A DNA stretch of 64,000 nucleotides from Bemisia tabaci (GCF_918797505.1 NC_092800.1:6944001-7008000); one strand, 5' to 3'; counted from the first letter of the stretch, positions 8,784 to 20,927 are shown. Program-made: numbers and translations. The notes: a model not told the origin generated them from the letters alone.

Positions 8784-11700
8784 CTGAAACAAAAAAATTT
8801 TCTGTTTCTAATTTAATGCGATCTCGAGAAACTTATCTTAAATTCTCTAATTTGATCTCAATTACTTGATTTGCGATACTTCGATTGAACTGCCATTTAA
8901 ACCTATGGGAACGGATCGGTAAACAGGGTGTTCACAACGGACACTTTAATAATCGATTCTTTACCACAGCTTCAAATGGAGAAATATCTATATTCGATCA
9001 TTAACGCCTCGCCGCTGTTGCATAATTATAAAGCGTTACTTTTGTATACACCCACGCAACTGTCCTGAAATATTAATGAAATCACAAGGTTTTTAGCGTC
9101 CAGGAAAACCAGGGAGTGAATTTGGCAGGATAAAATAAGGTGTGATTGAGGAGTTTGTGAGGAAAAAATAGCATCATTTGGGATACTTCCAATGAAAATT
9201 GCCATTTAACCGCGTTGGCAGTTAAAATTGATCATTTTGACTGCTAAAATTTTTAAATATCGACATCCATCTCTTTACTCTTAGTTTCAAGCATGGAAAG
9301 AACTCATCATCTCTTTAATCTTTGTTTCAAGCATAGAAATGGGATTTAGAATGTGGTTAATACATGGTACCCTAAAATTACAACTCAATTTTTTTTCAGT
9401 GACCTAAAATACTTATAGTATGTGAAACATTATTTTAATATTATATTTTCATTGATGTTCACACTCTATGTGTATGTGTATCTATGTATTATTACCAAAA
9501 ACAGACCAAATCTTTAATTTAGCTTCTTGAAAAACTCAGCAATAACATATCGATCGCCTCAGCGCGAGATCATGTATCTCCGTTTTCGACGTTGCAGACT
9601 TCCTATCATTTTTTATTTTTCCTTGGAAAACTTAATTGTCAACGTAATTTTTCGCAAACTTCCTCTGTTTTTCAAGATATTTATAGTCTAAATATCCTGC
9701 ATAGGTAAGCTATGAAGTTGGCTTGTTTCTCTTCACAACATTTTAAAAAAGCAGAGATTTTGAAATATTACAAATGATGTACGTGGTCTCGCACTTTAGT
9801 CATCGATATATTTGTCAGTCTCAAACACGGTTTACACTCCGGACGGCGAAGTTGTGCAATTTGCACATCGGAACGTATGCGTAACGGTGTAATGTTTGAA
9901 GTATATCTACAATGTCGAAGGCTCTGTTTACGATGCGCACAGGCGCGCTTTTTGATGCCCGGAAAAATTCGAATCCGCGGCGTTCGGCTTTCAGGATCGA
10001 CTAAGCTCAGAGGAGAATTTCGTGAGCGCCGCCGCCCGCGGCGCACTATTGTCCAAAACTTAAGGGTAGGAAGAAAAAAGTCGGATAATGACTGAAAGAT
10101 CACGAAAGTTTCGTAATTCTTGTTTTCTTGAGTCGCTAATTTCGAATTTGATGTCAAATCGCCTACATTTCAACACCCTGGGCTACTAATTGTAGGCAAG
10201 TTTATGGCACACTGCGGCGCGGCATGCTTCTGCGCGCTGCTAGCTCGATATGCACACTGACGCCTACAAACCTAAGAGGATACTTCAAGCATTGCGCAAT
10301 GCGTGAAGTAGCCCCTTAGGTTTGTAGGCGCCAGTGCGCGTGTCGCGCTGGCAGCACGCCGTCCGTGGAGCGGCGGTGTTGTGGGTTAATCTCTGTAATT
10401 CGCTAAAGCTTTTTTCGGCTCAGAGTAGTATGAAAGATCCTGAACACAAACATATTTGCAGTTCCAAACTTTACATCACAAGTAAGTGTATGATGGTGTC
10501 AAAATTAAAATCATAAGAAATGATAACACAAGTGAAAATAAAGAAATGACATAATGACATGTATGTTTCGATAAATTACTTTGACCGCCTTGATTGGTTT
10601 GTGCAAAGATTATTCTGATCACGCTGCGTAATAGGCTATTAGAACGCCGGAAAAATCAGTGAATTACTGATAAAATCGTGTTCACTAAAGAACCGTCTGT
10701 ACCCACTACCCATGCAGAAAACGATACCTTTCATCAAACTTAGTTGATAGATTGCTTTTTCATGCGTCTCTATTAATTACAACCTTAATTAGATTTTTAA
10801 TAATTTAACCCCCCCCCCCTCCCCGGAAGAAAAGAAAGCAAGTTTAAAAAAAGGCTGAAAAACACAAATATAGACTTTGTCAAAGACTCACGTCGAGGCG
10901 GTGTCCATTTTGTTGAGCATGAGCTTTTGTCGTTCTCTCTCCTGTGTGATTTTTCCCTGCAATTTCTCCATATCCTCCTTCAAATGCCCAACCTCCATGT
11001 TCCGAATGTTGAGCAAATCCTTTGTGATGTTCGTAATTTCTTTCAGCGACTCAGTCTGTAATATTAATTTAGGATGAGGCGGAGTCAGTGATCAGAATCT
11101 CGCAGGATCCTTTGTCAAGTTATGAAAAAGGGTATTTTTACAGACATGCCGCAATAACACTTTGAACCAATGTTTGCAGAATTTAGATGTAAGAGTCATG
11201 TTGATCTCTAATGTACTGTCGGAGTGAGAGTTCTCCCCTACTTCTTTTTGTTGAATGATCTAATATAATCTGACAGTCTTCCTTGAGGTGATTGAAAACT
11301 TGAGACCTCTATGCGATGTCTTCGCCTTTCCATCTTTGATTAGTTCCACAATTAGCTCATGTATCATGTTAGGCAAAACAAATAAAATCTTGAAATTTCA
11401 CGTGAAATATTTCATGAAATTTTAGAAATATACCTATTGGAAAATACCGGTTCCTTTTCACGTTTCGCAAAATGAAAAATGTGACTTTCTTCTATGTATT
11501 TGTGTGTGTTTGAGTGCAGGTACCTGGTACAGGTGTACGTTTCGCAATGTAAAAATTGTGACTTTCTTCTATGTATTTGTGTGAGGTTGAGTACTCTAGC
11601 CCCTGAAAAATATGAATTATTTCACAGCCTCGTGAAATTTCATGAAATATTTCACGGAAATTTCCAATCTTTCATATTGTTCATTTTACGCGCGCAAACC

Positions 11701-14700
11701 CTGATTGTAGGCAAAATGGACAGGGGCGGCATTTCAAGTGTTCGTAGGGCCGGGTAAGTGAGTGACGGGGTTCGTTTGTTTGTTTTTTTCTCAGCTCCTC
11801 ACCTCGCGGAAACGGTCAATCTGCGTCTTTTAAATTCCCCTTGCGGATTTTCCCGCCTTTTTTTCATTTCCCGTGTTGGTGTCGCGCTATTTTCTCAGGC
11901 CCGATTCCATGACACAGGGCCCATCCTCAAATGGCGTCTCTGAAAAAGGGTATCCATTATTCCTATAGATGCCGGGAGTTCAATCGGATTAAAGAATAAT
12001 TAAGTTGTACAATTGAAGCTTATCTAACATTACATGAAAAAAATTCGTCTTTGAAATAATTGACTAAGGAAATACACAAACATTGATATATTTTCAAACG
12101 TTAATCCCTGGTAAAAATTGGCGGTAGAATCTGTGTTCCAAAATACCATAGACCTACTAAAGATTTCCAATAGCTCCTATAGCCGGCTACACAATTTCTT
12201 GTAGCCTTTTATAGCCGATGGCGACTAAGCAACGGCCAGGCGATAAAGTGTATGCTAAACGTTACTAATTACGGATGCTAGGACTTAGTGAGTTTTTGGA
12301 CTACTGCTCTCTTTTTGGGCCGTAATATCTCGATTTATTTTGCGAGGAAAGCTCCGTACTTTTGATGGACGCCTGACATTCCTTTTATATTAGAGCGCCT
12401 TCAGTTTCGTATGATACTGTGCAATACCTGTGGTGTAAAATAGTTGCTTCAAGCGCCGTGGCACGCTGCGGCGCAGCAGGCGGGCAGCCAGCGCCAAACG
12501 CGCATTGGCGCCTACAAACCTAACAGGGATACTTCACGCGTTGCGCAATGCGTGAAGTATCCCTGTTAGGTTTGTAGGCGCCAGTGCGTCGCCGCTCCGC
12601 TTTGTGTTAGGCTCTAATATTTAATCTGGCGGAGTCAGTGTTATTCAACTCATGATTTTGAAATGTTTGCACATCCTGTATGGATTATTCTCTTTTTAAT
12701 TGATGAAAAAAAATAAGTATTAAAGGAAAATATAATGTGTGTTTTTTATATATTAAGGTGGTTTCGTATCAAACTTAATAATTTCAAAAGCACACAAATT
12801 TCTACACAATTTCTTATAGCCTTTTATAATCGATGGGGAAAAAGCAATACAGCCAGGCGATAAAGTAGGAAGCCCGGCGATAGGAACTATAGCCCGGCTG
12901 CATAATTTTTCATCGCTTCGTATAGCCCGGCCGTATGATTTTCTCCGCATTCTACAGCCAGCTATATGATTTTCTGTAGCCTTCTTTAGCCAGCTATAAG
13001 AATTCCTATGGTATTTTGAAACGCCGCTCTTATCGCCAATTTTTACCAGGGATACCCCAAAACATCTTATGATAAATTAAATGCGTTTCCTTTTATGAAG
13101 ACAGTTCTTGCAGGTCTGTTTCACGCAGAAGATACAGCCAACTTAATACACTTTTAAGGGGTAAATTCGCTCGCAAATCACTGGGAACACAACAAAGTCT
13201 GAAATCTACTCCTTAGCGCGCAATCTGCGGAGTTTATGACACGCTGTTTCAAAGCCGCGTATGCAGGCAGTTTTTCATGGTGGTCGACCGTCAGGTTAGC
13301 CCGGAGAGACATCTAACCTGAATAAACAAATAATCTCGTGAACTGTTATAAAGTCTCCTTGCGTAAGATTTCAATTGATCCAAAGTTTTGGCTTTTGCAA
13401 AATAAAGAAAGAAAAAGAAAACAGACGCTTGAAAACTATAGGAACCATACAATATAAAAAGTCTGTGAAATTGTTTGTTTATTCTCAGGTTAGTTTACTT
13501 TTACTCCACTGCATGTGCAAACCTGATCGGCGACTGTGAAAATCTGTCCGCAGATGCGGGAAACGTGAGAGAGCGTGTTATAAACCACGGAGATTTCGCG
13601 CAAACGAGCGAATTACTGATTTTTTTGATATGCCCAATGTGATTTCCGTGCGATTTTACCCGTAAAGAGGATGTACATGTCGAAGGCAGTTAGTCAAATG
13701 CCCAGGCCAGTAGTCAAATTTTGGCAGTTTACGGAATTCTGCAAATTTATGACGAGGAGTTCACGGGTTTTCAATATTTTGGGAAGAATAACTCTTCAAA
13801 TCCGCGAGAGCTCCTTGCTCCTTCCTTTTTACATACCTATAGTACATTTAAATGTTAAAATTTTAAAAATTCAATGTTTTTTGACGTGCTGAAAATTTTA
13901 CGATAAATGTGCATTCAGGATCTTAAAATCGTACAAAATACTATTTTATGCTGCATACTTTTACAGAGAAGTCTTTCTTACAGGAGCAACGAATTAGGTA
14001 TTTTGTCGAAAATAAGGGTGAAAAATCAAAATTTTAATCTAAGTAAGAATATTTGACTCTTTGCTTAGGCATTTGACAAAATGCCTGATTTGACCATTTG
14101 CCTTCGACTTATATGTGCGTGCAATAGACCCATTATCGTCGGTCCTCTTACGTAAGGGCATATCTCGATTCCATGTGAGCCTTGTTCTCTGTATAACTCT
14201 ATGCTTTCCGGGACCCATGCAAAAAATGAGATACGCACTTACGTCAGAGGAGCGATGATATGCACTACATTTTGCAATTAGGAACTATAAATTCCAGCCC
14301 GGTTTAAAAACAACGTACGTGCCATTAGTTTCCCTATGCACAAAAGTGTTTTTTCAAATGAGCCAGAATTTTTAAGTCCAAATTGCAGAATGCAGTCCAT
14401 ATGTCCTAAGCTGCCTAGGGTACTCTTTAAGACATCTCAAAGAGGGGCAAATCGACGTAAGTATGTGTAGCTTCTCTACACTCTTTCTCACCTGAGTTGT
14501 CAGTGCTTTGTTTTGTTTGTCCAAGTTGATGCAGAGGATGTGTTTTTCCTTGAGCATGTCAATAATTTGGTTCAGAAAGTGTTGAATCCGACCATTTTTT
14601 GTTTTTAGTGTTTCGAGATCATCTGTCGGGTCTGTGCTTGTTTCGCCCTTCAGTTTTTCCAGTTTTTTCTCCCACTCAGGTTGATTATTTGTTTCAGAGT

Positions 14701-14734
14701 CTGGTGTTGTGGTGACATTCTCTGTGTGAGTCAT
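8594..14734 (-). CDS. Coiled-coil protein, 198 residues, three coding exons
   Basis: Coding exons 14734-14492, 11055-10892 and 8783-8594 join in phase 0 and then phase 2, with no internal stop. The start is the first in-frame ATG of the first exon (M-T-H-T-E-N-V); the exon itself begins at an acceptor at 14766. Residues 1-40 are polar and Thr/Pro/Glu-rich (N-N-Q-P-E-W-E-K-K-L). From about residue 45 to 180 the chain is charged and helical with Leu, Ile and Met at heptad spacing, for example L-N-Q-I-I-D-M-L-K-E-K, L-K-E-D-M-E-K-L-Q-G-K-I and R-E-N-V-E-L-R-K-K-L-G. A short Ser/Ala tail ends in D-V-A-S-S. There is no signal peptide or membrane segment. Such small coiled-coil proteins often sit in cytoskeletal, centrosomal or ciliary complexes (general knowledge), but I cannot assign a family, so that role is only a possibility. 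Confidence 0.85.
8868..9016. repeat. hAT-like MITE family B, copy 2 (intronic)
   Basis: Carries TGCGATACTTCGATTGA, CAGGGTGTTC and ATTCGATCATTAACGCCTCG, ending CGCCGCTG. It lies about 85 bases upstream of the last exon of the coiled-coil gene. Confidence 0.7.
9545..9790. repeat. Dispersed repeat family M, copy 2 (intronic)
   Basis: Has TATCTCCGTTTTCGACGTTG, CAGACTTCCTATCATT and CCTTGGAAAACTTAATTGTC, matching copies at 6575 and 25545. Confidence 0.6.
9800..10090. other. GC-rich intronic island, possible gene relic
   Basis: About 290 bases of clearly higher GC than the surrounding intron, with long frames open on both strands (about 129 codons on the minus strand). On the plus strand a short stretch reads Y-T-P-D-G-E-V-V-Q-F-A-H-R-N-V before a stop, and coding-like pieces continue in other frames. 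No family is recognised and no splice sites bound it. Confidence 0.3.
10190..10380. repeat. Partial family F element: GC-rich hairpin
   Basis: A hairpin of about 75 bases with arms GCCTACAAACCTAAGAGGAT and its complement around TTGCGCAATGCG. It is the same palindrome as the centre of the full elements at 12106-13051 and 28820-29752. The distinctive outer ends are absent here. Confidence 0.7.
10892..11055 (-). CDS. Coiled-coil gene, middle exon
   Basis: The acceptor is AATATTACAG and the donor TCGAC|GTGAGT. It encodes T-E-S-L-K-E-I-T-N-I-T-K onward, 54 codons plus two bases, wholly helical and charged. Confidence 0.88.
12106..13051. mobile_element. Family F element, full-length copy 1 (946 bp)
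   Basis: The ends are CCCTGGTAAAAATTGGCGG and its complement CGCCAATTTTTACCAGGG. Subterminal blocks repeat T-A-T-A-G-C-C-G-G-C-type motifs, and the centre holds the GC-rich hairpin at about 12507-12585. A ~65-codon frame (M-R-R-K-S-Y-G-R-A-I) is shared with the other copy but crosses the motif blocks and is unlikely to be a protein. No transposase. It lies in the first intron of the coiled-coil gene. Confidence 0.85.
14136..14256. repeat. MITE family K, copy 1
   Basis: The ends are TCGTCGGTCCTCTTACGTAA on the left and the complement of TTACGTCAGAGGAGCGATGA on the right. A second copy lies at 52333-52453. Confidence 0.65.
14258..14403. repeat. MITE family A, copy 2
   Basis: Inverted orientation with respect to the copy at 1967-2112. 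It shares GGAACTATAAATTC, CCGGTTTAAAAACAACGTA and the AATGCAGTCCATAT end. It abuts the family K element and lies 88 bases from the donor of a coiled-coil exon. Confidence 0.75.
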
Positions 14735-14766
14735 TTCTATCACTTGTAGATCGATACCTGGTTCAA
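14492..14766 (-). CDS. Coiled-coil gene, first coding exon
   Basis: The acceptor is TTTTGCTTCAG (last base 14767) and the donor ACTCAG|GTGAGA. The ATG lies at 14734-14732; the 32 bases before it are open in frame and taken as 5' UTR. If an upstream exon supplied an ATG the protein could be longer. Confidence 0.85.
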
Positions 14767-15498
14767 CTGAAGCAAAAATTACTATAATTCACAGTAACTG
14801 CAAGAGAAAAATATCGGGTGAATAAAGCTGGGTAAAAAATATGCTGCTAAAGGTGGAAGAAAATGCAGTTTATCATATTACCTAGTTTCATAAAGTCATT
14901 CACAATCGTAAAGTTTGACATCAGGACAAACCTTGTTTGACAAAATTTAATTAAGTTCGTCTACTTCAATTCATAGTTTGATGTAAATGTTTATCACTCT
15001 GCGGCGCCTGAATTAATTTTTGGTTTCGAACCAGGGGGACACAAATGTATGTTGCAACCTTCGCAATCCAAAATGTTTTACTCAAAATTTTGTTTATATT
15101 TTTTCCCAAATAATAGGCTCGTAGCAAACTTTTGCTACAACAAAAATAAGAGTTGCTTTTTATCAGTAAATTTTTCAATAGTCACGATGAGCGCATTGGC
15201 AAAGGTTAAAATGCACTTTTAACTTCACAATCTGCGTAAGAAATGTGCGTTTTTTTGAGCTCCCCTCTTCAAAAATGATACAACGGCACAGGTGAACATT
15301 TCTTTAGAGGTGTCGTTCTATATCCAACCCCTGTGCACTAGGATACCTACAATACAAAATCCAACATGACCGACACCAATTAATCCAAAAGTTCACCACC
15401 AAAATTTTCAGTTAAAAGTGCCTAAGATTCTTCTGACAAAAATGCAATTTGCGAGGAGAAATTTGGCATCCTCGAATTGTAGTTACGCTCTTTCGTGG

Positions 15499-15518
15499 GG
15501 GGGGGGGGGGGGGGGGGG
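15499..15518. repeat. Poly(G) tract
   Basis: About 20 consecutive G residues on the plus strand. The exact length is likely to be unreliable. Confidence 0.9.
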
Positions 15519-15639
15519 CGAATGGAAATGGCTAGAGTTGCATGAAAATTGAGTCAAGTTAAAAAGAGTTTTGAAAAATTTCGACAGCCATGACATTGTT
15601 GGATGAATTTTTTAAAAGTTATCCAACGTCCCAAGATTT

Positions 15640-15726
15640 GTGGTTTGAAAGAGAGCAGTGGAGGTTAGGAGTCGTAGAGCGCGAGGGAGTGCCGTAAAGC
15701 GACTTATATGTATGTATGTATTCAAT
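15640..15726 (+). mobile_element. Non-LTR retrotransposon 3' end fragment
   Basis: Encodes a short relic (Q-W-R-L-G-V-V-E-R-E-G-V-P then stop) followed by AGCGACTTATATGTATGTAT. The fragment at 33968-34162 carries Q-W-R-L-G-V-A-E-R-E-A-A-L, a stop and the same AGCGACTT plus TATG-repeat tail. Both are therefore 5'-truncated copies of one LINE family. Confidence 0.7.
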
Positions 15727-15734
15727 GTTTGATG

Positions 15735-16275
15735 GTAATTTAATTACATTCGAAAGTGGTGAAATGATGCTCGGTCCGCGCCATGTAGCGGGGAAAAGAA
15801 AGCGAAAAAGTTTCAAAAATGTTTGAGCTCTAAAGAGTACCAGTTCAAGACTGAGGGGGAGAGTGTTCAGCTCGGGTAGCTGATGTGTTCGGCTTAGGTT
15901 CCTTCAGTAGTCTTGTACTGGCACTCATGAGAGCTCAAAAATGTTTGACTCTTGTTGAAATTTTTGGAATTTTTCGGCTGTGTTGTCCCCGCAAAATGGT
16001 GTGGACCCAGAACTATTTCACCACCTTGTTACGCACAATTAGGGCCATTTCTTAGTGTTTTTCTCTCGTTCGATCACATATCACATATTCGACGCACCAT
16101 CGCGATGGTGCTGACAGTGCTCAGTGCTGCAGTGATGACATCACTGAGGCGGAATGAATATCATTCCCGTCCATAGTTATACAGTTTTCCTTTTTTTTAC
16201 TTTATTTATTTTATTACTTATTAATTGTAATGTATATTGTATTGTAAAATTAGCCAATAAAAAAAGGTGTCAATA

Positions 16276-16307
<32 letters not shown>

Positions 16308-16310
16308 CAG
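15735..16310. mobile_element. Foldback region with poly(A) end
   Basis: Blocks at 15750-15800 (GTGGTGAAATGATGCTCGGT) and 15975-16015 are inverted copies. The inner pair AGTACCAGTTCAAGACTGAG and AGTCTTGTACTGGCACT is also inverted. The right side ends in AATAAAAAAAGG and a ~27-base poly(A), as in a retroposed transcript. The family was not identified. Confidence 0.5.
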
Positions 16311-16383
16311 AAAAAGCAGATCGGAACCAAGGCACATCAGCTGTCGAATTTAACAGGACTGTTCAATTCCTTGCATTAAAGCG

Positions 16384-16612
16384 CACTGGAAAAAAAAGTC
16401 GCTTGGATCAAGAGTCCAGACTCTTAAAAACATTGACAAGAAAAAACCCTCTTGATTCAAGCGGACTTTTTTCTTGAATCAAAAGGAAAGCCGCCCACAT
16501 CAAGAGGCTCAGCTCTCGACTCAAGGAAAACTCGGATTGAATCAAGAGTATATTTTCTTGTCAATGTTATTAAGAGTCTGGACTCTAGATCCAAGCGTCT
16601 TTTTTTCCAGTG
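16384..16612. repeat. MITE family C, copy 2
   Basis: Complete ends CACTGGAAAAAAAAGTCGC and its counterpart TTTTTTTCCAGTG, with AGAGTCCAGACTCTTAAAAA inverted as AAGAGTCTGGACTCTAGATC. Confidence 0.85.
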
Positions 16613-16847
16613 CGTTTGTGCATATTCCTTTGAAAATGTTCAGGAATTTGCCAAGTACTATGCAGAACTGCCACTGAATCTTGCATAAAAATCCCCACAA
16701 CCATGTTTCACGTGAAAAAATAAATTACCAAATTTAATTTGGCGTCAGATGATGCAGCTTGGTTCCTTTCTGCTAAACGCGGTCCAGTCGATATGGCGAT
16801 GATGGCAGTCGACGGGGTTTGTCGCCGGGGGAGGCCGTGAAATTTTA

Positions 16848-17050
16848 CCTAAGTTTCGTGTCAGTCCTGATTCCGCGCTGGATCGGGTCGGGTCGGGATA
16901 CGCACATGCAAAGCCGGGGAGGCGCGGTGACTGACTCGCCTCATGTGGGTTAACTCTCTCGCAGATCGCGAGTCTCCTATTTTTAGCCCCTCTCCTAAAA
17001 TAGGAATGCGACGCCTCCCGCGGGCCCAAATGGAGAAAAAGAAAGAAATT
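16848..17050 (-). promoter_or_regulatory. Candidate 5' UTR exon / promoter of the coiled-coil gene
   Basis: A GC-rich patch upstream of the first coding exon on the same strand. It ends in a plausible donor (GAAACTTAG|GTAAAA, last exon base 16848). The frame is open across the junction to the ATG at 14734 but has no ATG of its own, so it would be untranslated. No TATA box or initiator is clear, and a GGTTCC repeat overlaps nearby. Confidence 0.3.
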
Positions 17051-17467
17051 ATAATCCCGTGTTTATTGATCGGAGGGCCGTCCGTAAGTCACACGAGTTA
17101 CTTTTTAAACCCAAGTACCACGTGAAATCACTGAGAAACAATGGAGAATTTGCACGCAAAATTTTATTGCTTCATCTGAAAGTGCCTAAAGAGCTGATTT
17201 CACTGTATGTTTTATAATTTTTTTCTGAAATGAGAAAAAGTATAAAAATCGATTTGAAAGTAAGAAAATGCTCCGCCTAGTGACGTCATCTAGCGGCATT
17301 TCCCTTTTAAACACATGTATTTTAGCAGAATCGGTTATTTCGTCATATCTCCTCTAATAATTGCTCAATTTATGAATGAAGGGTATCTCCGTGTTCAGTT
17401 CACTCAGTAGATTCCACTCAAACACGAAATTTATCAAATTCCAGACCCTTGCAAATTCTCCATTTGC

Positions 17468-17664
17468 ATGGATCTAGTTAAAAACATCGACGAGAAAAAG
17501 TAATCTTGATTTAATCGGATTTTTTCTTGAATCGAGAGCTAAACCTCCTAATATAAGCGCATATCCTTTTGTTTTGAGCAATAGTCCGATCGAATCAAGA
17601 GTGTTTTTTCTTGTTAATGTTTTAAGAGTCTGGACTCGAGATCCAAGCGATTTTTTTTTCCATG
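17468..17664. repeat. MITE family C, copy 3 (left end degraded)
   Basis: Retains GAATCAAGAGTGTTTTTTCT and AGAGTCTGGACTCGAGATCC, with the left end reduced to GGATCTAGTTAAAAACATC. Confidence 0.75.
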
Positions 17665-17667
17665 AAA

Positions 17668-18704
17668 TGGACCACTAGACAGAGCACGGATTTAAGCATT
17701 CTACTACGAGTTTCTTAACCTGAATTTACGTAAAATACGATTCGCGCAACCCATTGACTTCTAACCATGACATTAATGTATCTTGTCGTGTGAATTCAAA
17801 TCTCCCGCTCGTGAACACGCGATGGTCTACGTGAGTCAAACTAGAGTCCCTTTATACCCAGAGTTAAGACAACTCGATTATCAGCTGACTGGCAGCCGGC
17901 CTTGGCTGGCCACGGAGGCCGAAACGAGTGCACCCAAACGAACGATATTGAGGGATAAGGATCAGGAATCCTGCGATGTCTGTCACACAAAAACAACAAC
18001 ATCAACAAATTGATCAATTAAAACGAAAATTAGATTGGTTTGTGAATAATTTCTTAATCTATTTTCATTTTAGACCGATGGAAATAAAAATTTACTCTTG
18101 ATAAACCACAATCAGGTAATATTTTCATTATTCTTGTTCACATTCGAGGTACCGCCATCTTGGTGCACTCGTTTCGGCCTCCATGAGCGAGAACCAATCA
18201 GAATTGGATTTTTTTTTAGGCCACTTTCAGTCCAACCAAAAGTGAGTTGTCTTAACTCTGGGTATAAAGGGACTCTAAGTCGAACCACACTCTACACGTT
18301 GCCGTGGGCCGTGGCAAGTCTCGGCGATACGAAAATATGGCAGCCTCAATCTTGACGCTTTTGCTCAGTTATGGAAAATTATGAGAAAACGACACAACGT
18401 GACGTGGCGTATGAGAAAAACGTGGCAAATTGTTAACACTTTGAACAATGAGGGATGGGAAAGAAACAGTGCTTGGTTGAGGAGCCTGCCAAAACTGCGT
18501 CGGAGGGCGCGATTTGACTCACGTAGAGTATTGTGTTTTTTGTGACCGGGCAATTCAAATTTCCCGTAACCAATGTAGAATAATAACGTGTTATCATAGT
18601 TAGGAGTTGATTTCAGTATTTTCGATGCAAGAAGCGTGTTCCACGTGAAATTTTGGTCACGATGCATGTATCAGAATGCTTAAATTCGCACCCTGTCTAG
18701 TGGT
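17668..18704. mobile_element. Family H element interrupted by a nested MITE
   Basis: The ends are TGGACCACTAGACAGAGC and its counterpart GCACCCTGTCTAGTGGT. Without the 17844-18275 insertion it is about 600 bp and matches the uninterrupted copy at 30110-30660, sharing TCACGTAGAG, TTTTTTGTGA and TTAAATTCGCACC. No coding capacity. Confidence 0.8.
17844..18275. mobile_element. Nested MITE with 32-bp perfect TIRs and TA duplication
   Basis: Both ends read GAGTCCCTTTATACCCAGAG then TTAAGACAACTC (the right end inverted), flanked by TA at 17842-17843 and 18276-18277. The TA duplication fits the Tc1/mariner or a related TA-targeting superfamily. It lies inside the family H element, so it arrived later. 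Confidence 0.85.
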
Positions 18705-20927
18705 GTCTTAAGAATTATTGCCGTCGTGTCGGAGAAGTTGTGCATGTTGTCTGTTCACTAATTGAAGGGACTCCTCTTGTTGAAATTGATTTTCGAGATA
18801 AGTTGCAATTTTTTCCGCATTGCAAATCGCGTACTCTTTTCACTCTTGGCACTCATGTTATTGATCGTTTGAAATCGGCATTTATTGACGATCACGTACA
18901 AATAAATATTGCCGTTTCGTGGTAAAGTAATAGCAACTTTATTGCGTTCAATTGCGAAATGATTTAAATATTTTCGTTACATCGTGGCACTTAGGCAACG
19001 AGTCTCATGAAAACGTATGCCAAGGGGAAAAGATAGAAGATTTGTATTTTAAGGTATTTGAACAAGATGACATCAGAGGGTTGAAAATATGGAATAGAGT
19101 AAGACTCAATATGGATAGAGAGAACTCAAAGTACATACTAAAAAAACAACAATTTACTTACTTTTTCAAACAATACCTACACTGCAGGTATAAAATTATG
19201 TATCTATTTACAATTTTTTACATTGTATCAAAACTTAACAAACTTTTTCAGTAAATTTAAACCTATGGAAAGGCACAAATTTCCTTCGAAGTTCGAGGTA
19301 TCATCATCTAATAATACTGATCTATACTTCTATTGCACCACCAACAAAAGAAAATATTCTAGATAGGCATACAGTCTATTATTATACAAACAAAATAGAA
19401 AATCACGTTTTACTTAAATCTAAAAATACCTGGATGCTCAATATTCTATAAATAACTGTACACAAAGGCAATTAACCTAACAGGAACTGAGTTTTAAACA
19501 GCTCACTTGGTGTTTATTGAAAATCCGTCCTGCTAACTTCGAGTTCCATTAGTTTCCTGGAAGATAAAATTAACTCAGTTTTGAACATTTTTTTTGACGC
19601 AAATACGTGATGTCTTGCTAGAGGTGCAGCGCCTTCATAAATCTTTCTATTAAATACATGAGCAGATAGCCCTTCACAAAAATAAAACTCATTATTCCAG
19701 GAATTTGAAAAAAAAAAAATTATTCAGTTCATGACAATGTTAACTCATGTTAAGATGACAAATTCTTTATCCATGGAATTATTTTGAATTTATTTGTGCG
19801 ATCACTTATCGATTGTTTCGAATACATACCCGCCCTCATCTTTTTTAAAGGCTCTTATTATTACAAAAGGATCGGCTGTAAAGTAATTATTATACATGTA
19901 ACTTATATTTACATTTATTTTCTCTTATACCATTGACACTAGCATGCAAGAGGCTTTAGTTTTTTTTCAATTTTTCGAAAATTACGTATTCTTTCGCTCT
20001 CTTCATTTTGTTTACAATCATGCCGTTTAAATACAATTTTTATTCGTAAATAAACGAATTGAATATTAGACATATATTTTCTTTTTTATCTTCTCCAGTA
20101 TAAGCGTAAGTGGGTTACCTCGTTCCTGGGAACAATCATCATTTAGAATACCGGTAAAAATTCTTACATACAATAGTATTGGCATTACTGTGATTTTGTC
20201 TTATTAGTGAGTATGGTGTTTCTTCTCCAAATCCATGCATTAATAGTAAAATCACGCAGAAACTTTCGAGTGATTTTTTTTACACGTAGGTTCTTGTTTT
20301 TAAGAAACAAATAATATACAAATAAAAAATAACAATACCCAGGTACATAATAGATAGGATTTGGTTGAAACATTACATATCTTCGTATTTGCAACCAACC
20401 ACTACTTTATAAGATCACCAAAATTTATTGCATTTTCTGGAAATTGATCAATCTGGTGCGATGTATTTTACAGTTTTCGTTTAGCAAACGAGTTAGGAAC
20501 TTGATCCACTCTTAAATCAATATTTCGAAATTATCACTCAATTTCTTCTTCTTCTTTCCATATTTTGTAAAGTTTCCTAGAACTAATAATAGCAAAAGTA
20601 ATTTTTAGGTATGCCTTTCCTCTACTATCATCCAATACAGATCTTGAAATAAATACCGATGGGACATCAAAGCCTCCGTACATAATTCCCTTTGAAATAA
20701 ACACAGACATTTTATACAATTACAAATGATCTTGAATAACTTAGCGAAAATAGAAATAAATAAATAGCGGAATAAAAGAATAAATGTAAGCAGTCTAGTA
20801 TACAGTATTTTCTATCAACAAAAGTGACATCTCTGCGTGAACAAGAAAGAAAAACTGAATTCAACTGCTTCCTTTTTAGAGGATTTTTGTGCAACATCGA
20901 GAAACCTCTAGACAGTAGGGCTACAAC
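18705..20927. other. AT-rich intergenic DNA without recognised genes
   Basis: Two short plus-strand frames occur (about 61 codons ending at 18925 and about 100 codons ending at 19254). Neither has recognisable motifs, splice sites or a partner exon. The rest is very AT-rich. Confidence 0.5.

Noticed and set aside
12753..12950. 65-codon frame also found at 28919-29119
   Set aside because: Conserved only because both lie in copies of the family F element; it spans repeated TAGCCGG-type motifs and has no protein-like pattern.
16172..16310. Poly(A)-tailed block as a processed retrogene
   Set aside because: No protein-coding sequence precedes the poly(A); the upstream DNA is a foldback repeat.
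18740..19254. Two plus-strand frames of 61 and 100 codons
   Set aside because: No splice sites, motif or shared copy supports them; the second ends in very AT-rich, low-complexity residues.
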